Below, one piece after another: positions 1-10,602 of a DNA stretch of 64,000 nt. The notes beneath the pieces are model-generated. The model made no database searches. It was not told the DNA's origin and saw only the letters and a program-made list of their open reading frames with translations. This DNA is from Streptomyces sp. PCS3-D2 (lineage in GTDB: Bacteria > Actinomycetota > Actinomycetes > Streptomycetales > Streptomycetaceae). Both the position numbers and the translations under genes were made by a program. Location of the stretch: contig NZ_CP097800.1 of assembly GCF_000612545.2 (NCBI RefSeq), positions 6,440,001 through 6,504,000 on the forward strand. Reading direction: 5' to 3'. Numbering within the stretch: position 1 is the first letter of the stretch; every line of letters begins with the position of its first letter.

Positions 1-2380
<2,380 letters not shown>

Positions 2381-2458
2381 CAGTTGCTCGCGTCCACTGT
2401 GTTAGTTCTGAAATAACGAACGGCTGTGATGACATGCCAGCGTTCTAAATTTCATAGT

Positions 2459-2577
2459 GTTTCGGTGGTCATAGCGTTAGGGAAACGCCCGGTTACATTC
2501 CGAACCCGGAAGCTAAGCCTTTCAGCGCCGATGGTACTGCAGGGGGGACCCTGTGGGAGAGTAGGACGCCGCCGAAC
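2459..2577 (+). rRNA. 5S ribosomal RNA
   Basis: A 119-base segment begins gtttcggtggtcatagcg and ends gtaggacgccgccgaac, with the conserved internal block cattccgaacccggaagcta. The 5' and 3' ends pair as helix I. It lies about 78 bases downstream of the 23S 3' end and directly before a strong terminator, so it is the last gene of this rRNA operon. Confidence 0.97.
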
Positions 2578-2590
2578 AATTTTTGTGGGG

Positions 2591-2620
2591 AAGCCCCGTA
2601 CCTTCTGGTACGGGGCTTTT
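2591..2620 (+). terminator. rRNA operon terminator
   Basis: A 12-bp stem (aagccccgtacc / ggtacggggctt) with a 4-base loop is followed by a short T-run, starting 14 bases after the 5S end. This is a classical intrinsic terminator and one of the few in this window with a T tract. Confidence 0.9.
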
Positions 2621-2705
2621 CCGCGTTCCAGACACCATCGTCGCCTCCTGTAGGGTCAGGGGGCATCGAACGACCGTTTTCTACCGTCACAGTGGAGGCC
2701 CCCGG

Positions 2706-3296
2706 GTGGAGGTCCAGGAGACTCGGGTTCAGACTGACCGAATTTTCACCATTCCCAACATCCTGAGCATGGCCCGCCTGGCCGGCGTGCCCCTGTTCCT
2801 GTGGCTGATCCTCGCGGAGTACGACGGGTGGGCGCTGGCCGTCCTCATGCTCAGTGGAGTCAGCGACTATCTCGACGGGAAGCTCGCCCGGCGCTGGAAC
2901 CAGATCAGCAAGCTCGGCCGGCTGCTGGATCCCGCCGCGGACCGCCTCTACATCCTGTCGACGCTGTTCGGTCTGACCTATCGCGAGATCCTGCCACTGT
3001 GGCTCACCGGAGCGCTCCTCGCACGTGAGCTGATGTTGCTGGTCATGGTGTGGATCCTGCGCCGCCACGGATATCCGCCGCCGCAGGTCAACTTCCTCGG
3101 CAAGGCCGCGACCTTCAACCTGATGTACGCCTTCCCGCTGCTCCTGCTCAGTGACGGAAGCGGCTGGTTGGCCTGGTTGGCCTCAGTTTTCGGATGGGCG
3201 TTCGCGGGATGGGGTACAACCCTCTATTGGTGGGCAGGAATCCTTTACGTGGTTCAAGTCCGCCGTCTGGTGAAGGCTGACGCCACGGCCGATTGA
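2706..3296 (+). CDS. CDP-alcohol phosphatidyltransferase family protein
   Basis: A 196-residue integral membrane enzyme. The family signature D-x2-D-G-x2-A-R-x8-G-x3-D-x3-D is intact at D54, D57, G58, A61, R62, G71, D75 and D79. These residues bind the two metal ions and the CDP-alcohol. Hydrophobic segments precede and follow the motif, as expected for a phospholipid-synthesis membrane enzyme such as a phosphatidylglycerophosphate, phosphatidylinositol-phosphate or cardiolipin synthase type. The exact alcohol cannot be told from sequence alone. The GTG start at 2706 was chosen because GGAGG lies 7 bases upstream; the frame stays open further upstream but only into the rRNA terminator. It lies 100 bases before the nucleotidyltransferase gene on the same strand. 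Confidence 0.93.
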   Translation: MEVQETRVQTDRIFTIPNILSMARLAGVPLFLWLILAEYDGWALAVLMLSGVSDYLDGKLARRWNQISKLGRLLDPAADRLYILSTLFGLTYREILPLWLTGALLARELMLLVMVWILRRHGYPPPQVNFLGKAATFNLMYAFPLLLLSDGSGWLAWLASVFGWAFAGWGTTLYWWAGILYVVQVRRLVKADATAD

Positions 3297-3396
3297 GCCC
3301 GTCCGACGCCGGATGACGCGGAGGAGTCGCGAAGTCACCGAACGAGGCGGGTGAGAGTCGGCACGACTGTCATCTCTCAAGGAGGACTCTTCCGAC

Positions 3397-5892
3397 ATGA
3401 AGGCCGTCGTGATGGCCGGTGGCGAGGGCACACGCCTTCGTCCCATGACCTCGAGCATGCCCAAGCCGCTCCTGCCGGTGGCGAACCGCCCGATCATGGA
3501 GCACGTACTCAGGCTGCTCAAGCGGCACGGGCTCAGCGAGACCGTGGTCACCGTGCAGTTCCTGGCCTCGCTCGTCAAGAACTACTTCGGGGACGGCGAA
3601 GAGCTCGGGATGGAGCTCACCTATGCCAACGAGGAAAAGCCACTCGGGACCGCCGGCAGTGTGAAGAACGCCGAGGAGGCCTTGAAGGATGACGCCTTCG
3701 TCGTCATTTCCGGCGATGCGCTGACCGACTTCGACCTCACCGACCTGATCCGCTTCCACAAGGAGAAGGGCGCACTGGTCACGGTCTGCCTCACCCGGGT
3801 GCCGAACCCGCTGGAATTCGGCATCACGATCGTGGACGAGGAAGGCAAGGTCGAGCGCTTCCTGGAGAAGCCGACCTGGGGCCAGGTGTTCTCGGACACC
3901 GTGAACACCGGCATCTACGTCATGGAGCCCGAGGTCTTCGACTACGTCGAGGCCGATGTCTCGGTCGACTGGTCCAGCGACGTCTTCCCCCAGCTGATGA
4001 AGGAAGGCCGGCCGATCTACGGCTACGTGGCCGAGGGCTACTGGGAGGACGTGGGCACGCACGAGAGCTACGTCAAGGCGCAGGCCGACGTGCTCGAGGG
4101 CAAGGTCGAGGTCGAGATGGACGGCTTCGAGATCTCGCCCGGCGTGTGGGTCGCCGAAGGAGCCGAGGTCAGCCCGGAGGCCGTGCTGCGCGGACCGCTC
4201 TACATCGGGGACTACGCAAAGATCGAAGCCGGTGTGGAGATCCGTGAGCACACCGTCATCGGGTCGAACGTCGTTGTCAAGAGCGGTGCCTTCCTGCACC
4301 GGGCCGTCGTTCACGACAACGTGTACATCGGGCCCCACAGCAACCTCCGTGGCTGCGTGATCGGCAAGAACACCGACATCATGCGCGCGGCACGGATCGA
4401 GGACGGCGCCGTCATCGGCGACGAGTGCCTCGTCGGTGAGGAATCGATCGTCCAGGGGAACGTACGCGTCTACCCCTTCAAGACGATCGAAGCCGGTGCC
4501 TTCGTCAACACGTCCGTCATCTGGGAGTCACGTGGACAGGCCCACCTCTTCGGCGCGCGCGGTGTCTCCGGGATCCTGAACGTCGAGATCACCCCCGAGC
4601 TGGTGGTCCGCCTCGCCGGTGCCTACGCCACCACGCTGAAGAAGGGCGCGATCGTCACCACGGCCCGCGACCACTCCCGTGGCGCCCGAGCGCTCAAACG
4701 GGCCGTGATCTCGGCACTCCAGGCCAGCGCGATCAACGTACGCGACCTGGAGAACGTACCGCTGCCCGTGGCCCGGCAGCAGACCGCGCGAGGCAGCGCC
4801 GGCGGGATCGTCCTGCGGACCTCCCCCGGAGTACCGGACTCCGTCGACATCATGTTCCTCGACGAACGGGGAGCGGACCTCTCGCTCCAGCAGCAGCGCA
4901 AGCTGGACCGCGTGTACGCGCGCCAGGAGTACCGGCGGGCGTTCCCCGGCGAGATCGGCGACCTGCAGTTCCCGGGCAGCGTCTTCGACGGCTACACGGG
5001 CTCGCTGCTGCGGCGGGTGGACACCACCGGGATCGCCGACGCCGGACTCAAGGTGGTCGTCGACGCCACCAACGGCAGCGCCGGACTCGTCATGCCGAGC
5101 CTCCTCGGCCGGCTCGGGGTGGACGCCCTGACGATCAACCCCGGTCTCGACGAGTCCAGGCCGACGGAGAGTGCCGAATCCCGGCGGGCGGGCCTGGTGA
5201 GACTGGGCGAGATCGTGGCCTCGGCGCGGGCGGCCTTCGGCGTACGGTTCGATCCGGTGGGCGAGCGCATCTCGCTCGTGGACGAGCGAGGGCGGATCAT
5301 CGAGGACGACCGGGCGCTGCTGGTCATGCTCGACCTGGTGGCCGCCGAGAAGCGCAGCGGCAAGGTCGCGCTGCCGGTGACCACGACGCGGGTCGCCGAG
5401 CAGGTGGCGGCCTACCACGGAACACAGGTGGAGTGGACGACGACCTCGCCCGACGACCTGACCCGCGTCGGGCGGGCCGAGAACACGATCTTCGGCGGAG
5501 ACGGCCGGGGCGGCTTCATCGTTCCGGAGTTCAGCAGCGTCTTCGACGGCTCGGCGGCGTTCGTGCAACTGCTCGGCCTGGTGGCGCGCACCCAGCTCAC
5601 ACTGAGCCAGATCGACGCCCGGATCCCGCGGGCGCACGTACTCAAGCGGGACGTGCCGACGCCGTGGGCGGTGAAGGGGCTCGTCATGCGACGGGTCGTG
5701 GAAGCGGCCGGAGACCGGCAGGTGGACACCACCGACGGGGTGCGGGTGGTGGAGGCCGACGGACGGTGGGCGCTGGTGCTGCCGGACCCGGCGGAGGCCG
5801 TGACGCACCTGTGGGCCGAAGGCCCCGACGACGCCTCCGCGCAGGCGCTGCTCGAAGAATGGGCGGGCGTGGTGGACGGCGCCGGGCACTGA
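3397..5892 (+). CDS. NDP-sugar nucleotidyltransferase fused to left-handed beta-helix and degenerate phosphomannomutase-like domains
   Basis: An 831-residue three-module protein. Residues 1-235 form a sugar-1-phosphate nucleotidyltransferase with the signature GGEGTRLRP at 8-16 and SMPKPLLPV at about 20-28. Residues about 250-370 are hexapeptide repeats of a left-handed beta-helix. Residues about 380-831 have phosphoglucomutase/phosphomannomutase architecture, but the catalytic loops are degenerate: no TASHNP serine loop near 468-490, DPVGER at 619-624 where DGDxDR should bind metal, and GGDGRGG at 700-706 instead of GExSGH. The first module could make GDP-mannose or another NDP-sugar for cell-surface glycans; the mutase module is probably not catalytic. 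The start has an AAGGAGGA ribosome site. A hairpin overlapping the stop codon probably ends transcription. Confidence 0.92.
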   Translation: MKAVVMAGGEGTRLRPMTSSMPKPLLPVANRPIMEHVLRLLKRHGLSETVVTVQFLASLVKNYFGDGEELGMELTYANEEKPLGTAGSVKNAEEALKDDAFVVISGDALTDFDLTDLIRFHKEKGALVTVCLTRVPNPLEFGITIVDEEGKVERFLEKPTWGQVFSDTVNTGIYVMEPEVFDYVEADVSVDWSSDVFPQLMKEGRPIYGYVAEGYWEDVGTHESYVKAQADVLEGKVEVEMDGFEISPGVWVAEGAEVSPEAVLRGPLYIGDYAKIEAGVEIREHTVIGSNVVVKSGAFLHRAVVHDNVYIGPHSNLRGCVIGKNTDIMRAARIEDGAVIGDECLVGEESIVQGNVRVYPFKTIEAGAFVNTSVIWESRGQAHLFGARGVSGILNVEITPELVVRLAGAYATTLKKGAIVTTARDHSRGARALKRAVISALQASAINVRDLENVPLPVARQQTARGSAGGIVLRTSPGVPDSVDIMFLDERGADLSLQQQRKLDRVYARQEYRRAFPGEIGDLQFPGSVFDGYTGSLLRRVDTTGIADAGLKVVVDATNGSAGLVMPSLLGRLGVDALTINPGLDESRPTESAESRRAGLVRLGEIVASARAAFGVRFDPVGERISLVDERGRIIEDDRALLVMLDLVAAEKRSGKVALPVTTTRVAEQVAAYHGTQVEWTTTSPDDLTRVGRAENTIFGGDGRGGFIVPEFSSVFDGSAAFVQLLGLVARTQLTLSQIDARIPRAHVLKRDVPTPWAVKGLVMRRVVEAAGDRQVDTTDGVRVVEADGRWALVLPDPAEAVTHLWAEGPDDASAQALLEEWAGVVDGAGH

Positions 5893-5901
5893 GCGCCCGG
5901 C
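5881..5901 (+). terminator. Hairpin over the stop codon of the nucleotidyltransferase fusion
   Basis: A perfect 7-bp GC stem (gccgggc / gcccggc) has a 7-base loop containing the TGA stop. There is no T tract, as is usual for this organism type. Confidence 0.5.
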
Positions 5902-6000
5902 GGTCGATGACCTGGACGGAAGTCCGGTGGGCGGGGGTGGGAGGCCCGGTCCTGCCCACCGGACGGACGCATTGGGTGTGTGCGGCGCCGACATGCGACG

Positions 6001-6909
6001 ATGTGCGGCATGTCGCAGCCGCCCCCCCACCGGACTCCGGCGTCCCCTGCGCCTGCGCGCCCCGACGCCTCCATGTCGCTGCTGACGCACGTGATGGACC
6101 ACAGCCTCGACGAGGGCTACGCCGAGGCGACCGCCCGGCGCCGGGCGGACGGCACGGCCGGCCTGCCCCGCACCCTCAAGGCCAAGCTGGGGCTCGCCGC
6201 CGGACTCGTGGTCGCCGCGATGGTCGTCACGCTCGGCGCGGCCGAGGCGCGCCTTGACGCGCCAGTGCTCGCCAAGGAGCGCCAGGAGCTGATCGACCGG
6301 GTGCAGCGGGCCGACGAGCGCGCCGACGCCCTGGAACAGAACATCGACCGGCTCAGGACCGATGTCGCCGCACGTCAGCGTGCGGCCCTCAAACAGCCCG
6401 GCGGGAGCCAGGGCGAGCTCGTCTCCCAGCTGGCCGGCGCCACCGAGGTCCGCGGGCCGGGGATCAGACTGGTGGTGGACGACGCCAAGGGCTCCTCCAC
6501 GGGCGGCGGCGGGAAGCCTCGCGAGAGCAGCGGATTCTCCGACACCGGCCGGGTCCGCGACCGTGACATGCAGAAGATCGTCAACGGACTGTGGCAGTCC
6601 GGTGCGGAGGCGGTCTCCATCAACGGGCAGCGGCTGACGGAGCTGTCGGCGATCAGGGCCGCGGGCGACGCCATACTGGTCGACAACCGGCCGCTGGTAC
6701 CGCCGTACGAAGTACTGGCGGTGGGGGACAAGCAGCGACTCGGCCCGGCCTTCCAGGACTCGGCGGACGGCCAGTACCTGCACGTGCTGCAGGAGAGCTA
6801 CGGCATCCGCTACACCCTGTCCCCAGCCGACGAGCTGCGGCTTCCGGCCGCTTCGAGCCTGATCGTCCGCACAGCCACAGCAGTAGAGCAGCAGAAGGGT
6901 GCATCGTGA
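6001..6909 (+). CDS. DUF881 membrane protein (first copy)
   Basis: About 302 residues. A cytoplasmic basic N-terminus is followed by one membrane span (the LGLAAGLVVAAMVVTLG region), a coiled coil of about 50 residues (ERQELIDRVQRADERADALE and onward) and a C-terminal DUF881 domain containing the EVRGPGIRL and INGQRL motifs typical of the family. DUF881 proteins resemble the division-associated, coiled-coil membrane proteins of actinobacteria; the biochemical role is unknown. The ATG at 6001 was preferred because a -10-like cgacat ends 6 bases before it, giving a leaderless start; ATG 6010 and GTG 5980 are alternatives. The stop overlaps the GTG of the next gene (GTGA), so translation is coupled. 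Confidence 0.88.
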   Translation: MCGMSQPPPHRTPASPAPARPDASMSLLTHVMDHSLDEGYAEATARRRADGTAGLPRTLKAKLGLAAGLVVAAMVVTLGAAEARLDAPVLAKERQELIDRVQRADERADALEQNIDRLRTDVAARQRAALKQPGGSQGELVSQLAGATEVRGPGIRLVVDDAKGSSTGGGGKPRESSGFSDTGRVRDRDMQKIVNGLWQSGAEAVSINGQRLTELSAIRAAGDAILVDNRPLVPPYEVLAVGDKQRLGPAFQDSADGQYLHVLQESYGIRYTLSPADELRLPAASSLIVRTATAVEQQKGAS

Positions 6910-7238
6910 TCGCGGTACTGGGCCTCTTGGCCGGAGTGGTGGTCGGACTTCTGGTCCGGCCCGAGGTACCGGCCGTGGTGGAGCCTTATCTGCCCATCGC
7001 CGTGGTGGCGGCCCTCGACGCGGTGTTCGGGGGTCTGCGCGCCATGCTCGACGGCATCTTCGTCGACAAGGTCTTCGTGGTGTCGTTCCTGTCGAACGTC
7101 GTCGTGGCCGCACTGATCGTCTTCCTCGGCGACAAGCTGGGCGTCGGCTCGCAGCTGTCCACCGGAGTCGTGGTCGTGCTCGGCATCCGCATCTTCTCCA
7201 ACGCCGCGGCCATTCGCCGCCACGTGTTCCGGGCGTGA
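6906..7238 (+). CDS. Small basic protein (SBP/DUF1290 family) membrane protein
   Basis: A 110-residue protein with three predicted membrane segments: residues 1-15, the PYLPIAVVAALDAVFGGLRA segment, and SFLSNVVVAALIVFLGDKLG. This spacing and the conserved PxxxPYLPIAVVAALDA core are diagnostic of the SBP/DUF1290 family found between two DUF881 genes in Gram-positive bacteria. Its function is unknown. The GTG start overlaps the upstream TGA by four bases. Its own stop overlaps an in-frame GTG of the second DUF881 gene. Both facts point to a three-gene translationally coupled unit. Confidence 0.92.
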   Translation: MIAVLGLLAGVVVGLLVRPEVPAVVEPYLPIAVVAALDAVFGGLRAMLDGIFVDKVFVVSFLSNVVVAALIVFLGDKLGVGSQLSTGVVVVLGIRIFSNAAAIRRHVFRA

Positions 7239-7243
7239 TCGAC

Positions 7244-8053
7244 ATGAACGCGAACGACACCCCCGCCGAGGAACCGAACGTCCCGGAACGGCCTCTTCAA
7301 CAGGGAAAGGCACAGGCCGAGCCGGTGCCCGAGGAGACCGGCCGGCAGCGGCTAGCGGCCGGCCTGTGGCCTCCGAGGGTCAGCCGGGCCCAACTGATCG
7401 TTGCGCTGCTGCTGTTCGTCCTCGGACTGGGTCTGGCCATCCAGGTCCGGTCGAACAGCGACTCCAGCGCGCTGCGCGGGGCGCGGCAGGAGGACCTGGT
7501 ACGCATCCTCGACGAGCTGGACGGGCGGACCAAGCGGTTGGAGGACGAGAAGCAGCGACTGGAAGACCAGCGCCGGGAGCTGGAGAGCAGCTCCAACCAG
7601 GCGGAGGAGGCCCGCAGGCAGACCGCGGAGAAGGAGCGTCAACTCGGCATCCTGGCCGGTACGGTGGCAGCCCAGGGGCCGGGCATCACACTCAGGATCA
7701 GCGATCCCACCGGCCAGGTGCGGCCCGACCAGCTGCTGGACACGCTCCAGGAGCTGCGGGCCGCCGGGGCCGAGGCTATCCAGATCAACGGGGTGCGCAT
7801 CGTGGCAGGCTCGTACTTCTCGGACGAGAACGGTGGGGTCGGGATCGACGGCAAGAAGATCACACAACCCTATGAGTTCAAGGTGATCGGGAAGCCCCAG
7901 GATCTGGAGCCGGCGCTCAACATCCCGGGCGGTGTCGTCCAGACGCTGGAGAAGGAGCAGGCCACGGTCGCCGTCACACGGTCGGCGAAGATCGTTGTGG
8001 ACGCCTTGCGGGCTGCGAAGCAGCCTGACTACGCTCGGTCGTCATCGGGGTGA
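7244..8053 (+). CDS. DUF881 membrane protein (second copy)
   Basis: A 269-residue paralogue of the gene two positions upstream. It has an N-terminal cytoplasmic tail, one membrane span at about residues 48-66 (QLIVALLLFVLGLGLAIQV), a long coiled coil (residues about 75-140, rich in E, R, K and Q) and the DUF881 domain with AAQGPGITLRI and IQINGVRIVAG. An in-frame GTG at 7235 overlaps the preceding stop (GTGA) and is an equally good coupled start; ATG 7244 is listed. Two DUF881 proteins plus the small basic protein are likely to form one membrane assembly. The surrounding cluster, with FtsR-like and GarA-like genes, suggests a link to growth or division, but this is inference. Confidence 0.9.
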   Translation: MNANDTPAEEPNVPERPLQQGKAQAEPVPEETGRQRLAAGLWPPRVSRAQLIVALLLFVLGLGLAIQVRSNSDSSALRGARQEDLVRILDELDGRTKRLEDEKQRLEDQRRELESSSNQAEEARRQTAEKERQLGILAGTVAAQGPGITLRISDPTGQVRPDQLLDTLQELRAAGAEAIQINGVRIVAGSYFSDENGGVGIDGKKITQPYEFKVIGKPQDLEPALNIPGGVVQTLEKEQATVAVTRSAKIVVDALRAAKQPDYARSSSG

Positions 8054-8249
8054 AGGTGGAGCGGAGTGGAAGGTGGAGCGGCTCACGCAGGCTGATGCCT
8101 GCGGGGGGTCGCCGCACCGAAGTTGCGGTGCGTGGTGGAAACTGTCTGGTGGTTACGGACGTTGTGAGAATGTCCGGGTCGGCAGGTGTCTGCATGCGGA
8201 GTTCGTCCTGCCCCACGGGCGGGTCTGTTTCAGTCAAGGGGAATCGCCC
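8054..8249 (+). promoter_or_regulatory. Intergenic region before the FHA gene, with a hairpin
   Basis: This 196-base gap contains a perfect 7-bp inverted repeat (cgcaccg / cggtgcg, 8113-8132, 6-base loop) and a ribosome site AAGGGGA at 8236-8242, just before GTG 8250. No confident -35/-10 pair was found, although the FHA gene probably has its own promoter here. Confidence 0.4.
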
Positions 8250-9080
8250 GTGAAGTTGTTTGAGAAGTTGTTCGGCAAGAAGAACCGCGAGGAGAGCGGC
8301 GCGGCCAGGCACCGCGCCGGGGGCGCGGAAGGGCAGGGTGACCGGCCGCTGTTCCGCGACGAGGTCGCCGGCGCGGGCGAAGTTCCGGGTGCCCCCGGCG
8401 CGTCGTCTGTTGACCCTGCCGGTACCGGCCGCATAGGTTTCGGTGAACCATCAACCTCAAGTGCGGGTGGAGGGTTTGCCCCCGACCCGTACGCCACCAA
8501 TGCCTCCGCGGGGCAGCCGCGGCGCGAGGAGCCGTCCATGTCGGCCGAGCAGGTTTGCAGCAGGTGCGGACACCGCAGCGATGCGGCCAGCCGGTTCTGC
8601 TCCAACTGCGGAGCGCCGCTGCGGGCGGGCCTGACGCCGGAGCGCGCTTCGGAGACCACGTCCACCATCTCGATCTCCGGCCTCGAGGCCTACGAGGCCG
8701 AGGTGTCGGGACAGACGCACGTGTCGTCCTCGCTGTCCCCCGAGGCCCAGGCCGCGGTGGAGGCGTTGCCGCCCGGTTCCGCCCTGCTCATCGTGCGGCG
8801 CGGACCCAACTCCGGCAGCCGCTTCCTGCTGGACGGCGAACTGACGACGGCCGGCCGGCACCCGCAGAGCGACATCTTCCTGGACGACGTCACCGTCTCC
8901 CGGCGGCACGTCGAGTTCCGCAGGAGTCAGGACGGCGGCTTCACCGTGGCCGATGTCGGCAGCCTCAACGGCACGTACGTCAACCGTGAACCCATCGACT
9001 CCGTCGCCCTGCACAACGGCGACGAGGTGCAGATCGGCAAGTACCGGCTGGTCTTCTACGCGAGCCTGCGGGGCGTCTGA
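8250..9080 (+). CDS. FHA-domain signalling protein of the GarA/OdhI type with a zinc ribbon
   Basis: 276 residues. A basic N-terminus and low-complexity linker lead to a four-cysteine zinc ribbon (CSRC near 102, CSNC near 118). The motif ETTS follows at 135-138, then a forkhead-associated domain at about 185-270 with GRHPQSDI near 202, SRRH and the NGTYVN loop. In GarA and OdhI, Ser/Thr kinases phosphorylate a threonine in the same ETTS motif. The phosphorylated site then binds the FHA domain of the same protein, switching its inhibition of 2-oxoglutarate dehydrogenase and glutamate dehydrogenase. The motif, domain and gene neighbourhood (FtsR-like MerR next) support that role. The zinc ribbon and longer N-terminus are extra compared with the short mycobacterial protein. 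The start has an AAGGGGA ribosome site. Confidence 0.88.
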   Translation: MKLFEKLFGKKNREESGAARHRAGGAEGQGDRPLFRDEVAGAGEVPGAPGASSVDPAGTGRIGFGEPSTSSAGGGFAPDPYATNASAGQPRREEPSMSAEQVCSRCGHRSDAASRFCSNCGAPLRAGLTPERASETTSTISISGLEAYEAEVSGQTHVSSSLSPEAQAAVEALPPGSALLIVRRGPNSGSRFLLDGELTTAGRHPQSDIFLDDVTVSRRHVEFRRSQDGGFTVADVGSLNGTYVNREPIDSVALHNGDEVQIGKYRLVFYASLRGV

Positions 9081-9084
9081 CCCT

Positions 9085-9105
9085 CCCCCGGACCCGGTCC
9101 GGGGG
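9085..9105 (+). terminator. Hairpin between the FHA gene and the ftsR-like gene
   Basis: A perfect 10-bp inverted repeat (cccccggacc / ggtccggggg) around one base, 4 bases after the FHA stop. It could terminate, or partly attenuate transcription into the following MerR gene. Confidence 0.6.
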
Positions 9106-9123
9106 CACCCGAGGGAAGGTCCC

Positions 9124-9885
9124 ATGCTGCGCAATCCGACAGGCGGCGCCGGGAACGGCACCGCCGGCTCGGCCGGGCGGCTGGTGAGCATCGGCACGGT
9201 GCTCACCACGCTGCGTGACGAGTTCCCCGAAGTCACGATCTCGAAGATCCGTTTCCTGGAGGCGGAGGGGCTGGTCGAACCCCGGCGTACACCTTCCGGG
9301 TACCGCAAGTTCAGCACGGAGGACGTGGAGCGCCTCGCCCGCATCCTGCGCCTGCAGCGTGATCACTACCTGCCGCTGAAAGTCATCCGCGAGCAGCTCG
9401 ACGCCCTTGCCCGCGGGGAGCAGGTCCGCATCCCGGCACCGGCGGCGCACGGCGACTGCGCCGATCCGTCGGACCCCGCCGCCCTGTACGGCGAGACGGG
9501 GCAGGAGGAGCCTCCCGCCGCCCGGGTGGGGCGGGCCGAGCTCCTGGAGGCCGTCAGCGTGGACGAGGAGCAGCTCGTCGAGTGGGAGTCGTACGGGCTC
9601 CTCGCCGAGGCGCCGGGCGGCGGGTTCGACGCCGACGCGCTCACCGTGGCCCGGCTCGTGGCCGACCTGGGGCGTTTCGGCCTGGAGCCGCGCCACCTGC
9701 GCGCGATGAAGGCGGCCGCCGACCGGGAGGCGGGGCTGGTGGAGCAGGTCGTCGCACCCTTGCGCCGACACCGCAACCCGCAGACCAGGGCCCACGCACA
9801 GGCCACGGTGAAAGAGCTCGCGGGGCTCTCCGTACGGCTGCACGAGGCCTTGGTGCAGACGGCCCTCGGGGTCCGGTTGCGCTGA
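9124..9885 (+). CDS. ftsR: MerR-family regulator, FtsR-like
   Basis: 253 residues with an N-terminal MerR winged helix (residues about 20-90: ISKIRFLEAEGLVEPRRTPS, then GYRKFSTEDVERL). The remainder is a long C-terminal region without obvious metal-binding cysteines. Its place directly between a GarA-like FHA gene and a bifunctional nuclease gene matches the cluster in Corynebacterium and Mycobacterium, where the orthologous MerR protein (FtsR) activates ftsZ transcription. A similar division-linked role is inferred here from context only. ATG 9124 is preceded by a GAGGGAAGG ribosome site. A hairpin separates it from the FHA gene, so it may be partly independent. Confidence 0.85.
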   Translation: MLRNPTGGAGNGTAGSAGRLVSIGTVLTTLRDEFPEVTISKIRFLEAEGLVEPRRTPSGYRKFSTEDVERLARILRLQRDHYLPLKVIREQLDALARGEQVRIPAPAAHGDCADPSDPAALYGETGQEEPPAARVGRAELLEAVSVDEEQLVEWESYGLLAEAPGGGFDADALTVARLVADLGRFGLEPRHLRAMKAAADREAGLVEQVVAPLRRHRNPQTRAHAQATVKELAGLSVRLHEALVQTALGVRLR

Positions 9886-9948
9886 GCGCGGCGGCCGAGG
9901 TGGAGCCCCGACTACCCAAACCTGCCGGGCAGGTCCTAGGGTTGCTGT

Positions 9949-10422
9949 GTGAACGAGCTCGACGTTGTGGGTGTCCGGGTGGAAATGCCCTCCAACCAAC
10001 CGATCGTGCTCCTGCGTGAAGTGGGAGGCGACCGGTACCTCCCCATCTGGATCGGTCCGGGGGAGGCGACGGCCATTGCCTTCGCCCAGCAGGGTATGGC
10101 CCCTGCCCGGCCGCTGACGCACGACCTGTTCAAGGACGTGCTGGAGGCGGTCGGCGAGGAGCTCACCGAGGTCCGGATCACGGATCTGCGGGAGGGCGTC
10201 TTCTACGCGGAGCTCGTCTTCGCCAGCGGGGTCGAGGTGAGCGCGCGGCCTTCCGACGCCATAGCCCTCGCCCTGCGGACGGGGACACCGATCTACGGCA
10301 GTGACGGCGTGCTGGACGACGCCGGAATCGCCATTCCGGACGAGCAGGAGGACGAGGTGGAGAAGTTCCGCGAGTTCCTCGACCAGATCTCGCCCGAGGA
10401 CTTCGGTACCGGCCAACAGTGA
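9949..10422 (+). CDS. Bifunctional nuclease family protein (DUF151)
   Basis: A 157-residue single-domain protein. The family core is clear: LPIWIGPGEATAIAF at about 29-43, TRPLTHDLF-like ARPLTHDLFKDVL near 53-65, and FYAELVF followed by SARPSDAIALALRTGTPIY. The family has RNase/DNase activity in plant and Thermotoga members; the bacterial role is not settled. It follows the ftsR-like gene, as in mycobacteria. The GTG at 9949 has no ribosome site, but a -10-like taggggt-type hexamer (TAGGGT, 9937-9942) lies 6 bases before it, so the message is probably leaderless. Confidence 0.92.
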   Translation: MNELDVVGVRVEMPSNQPIVLLREVGGDRYLPIWIGPGEATAIAFAQQGMAPARPLTHDLFKDVLEAVGEELTEVRITDLREGVFYAELVFASGVEVSARPSDAIALALRTGTPIYGSDGVLDDAGIAIPDEQEDEVEKFREFLDQISPEDFGTGQQ

Positions 10423-10514
10423 GTCGCCGCCGCGTCCTCCACGCCGGGCCATCACCCCATTCGAGTAGCCTTTCCCCGCAATCGGATACGGGAAACCACT
10501 CTCAGGGTGATTAT

Positions 10515-10532
10515 CACTCGGCGTGCCGAGTG
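10515..10532. promoter_or_regulatory. Palindrome upstream of the second MerR gene promoter
   Basis: A perfect 8-bp inverted repeat (cactcggc / gccgagtg) around two bases. It ends 9 bases before a good -35 element, a typical activator-site position. Confidence 0.6.
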
Positions 10533-10541
10533 TGGCGATCG

Positions 10542-10570
10542 TTGACGCACCCCTGGTGACTGCCTACCTT
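10542..10570 (+). promoter_or_regulatory. Housekeeping-type promoter of the second MerR gene
   Basis: TTGACG (10542-10547) and TACCTT (10565-10570) are separated by 17 bases. Transcription would begin near 10577, about 26 bases before the GTG start. A second inverted repeat (10560-10582, 9 of 10 bases paired around tcg) covers the -10 element and the start site, a suitable repressor site. Confidence 0.65.
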
Positions 10571-10602
10571 CGAGGTGGGCAGGTCAAGGACGGAGGGTCG
10601 GC

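Noticed and set aside
4528-7260. A 910-codon open frame on the minus strand
   Set aside because: It spans several real plus-strand genes, is Arg/Pro/Gly-rich and has no domain.
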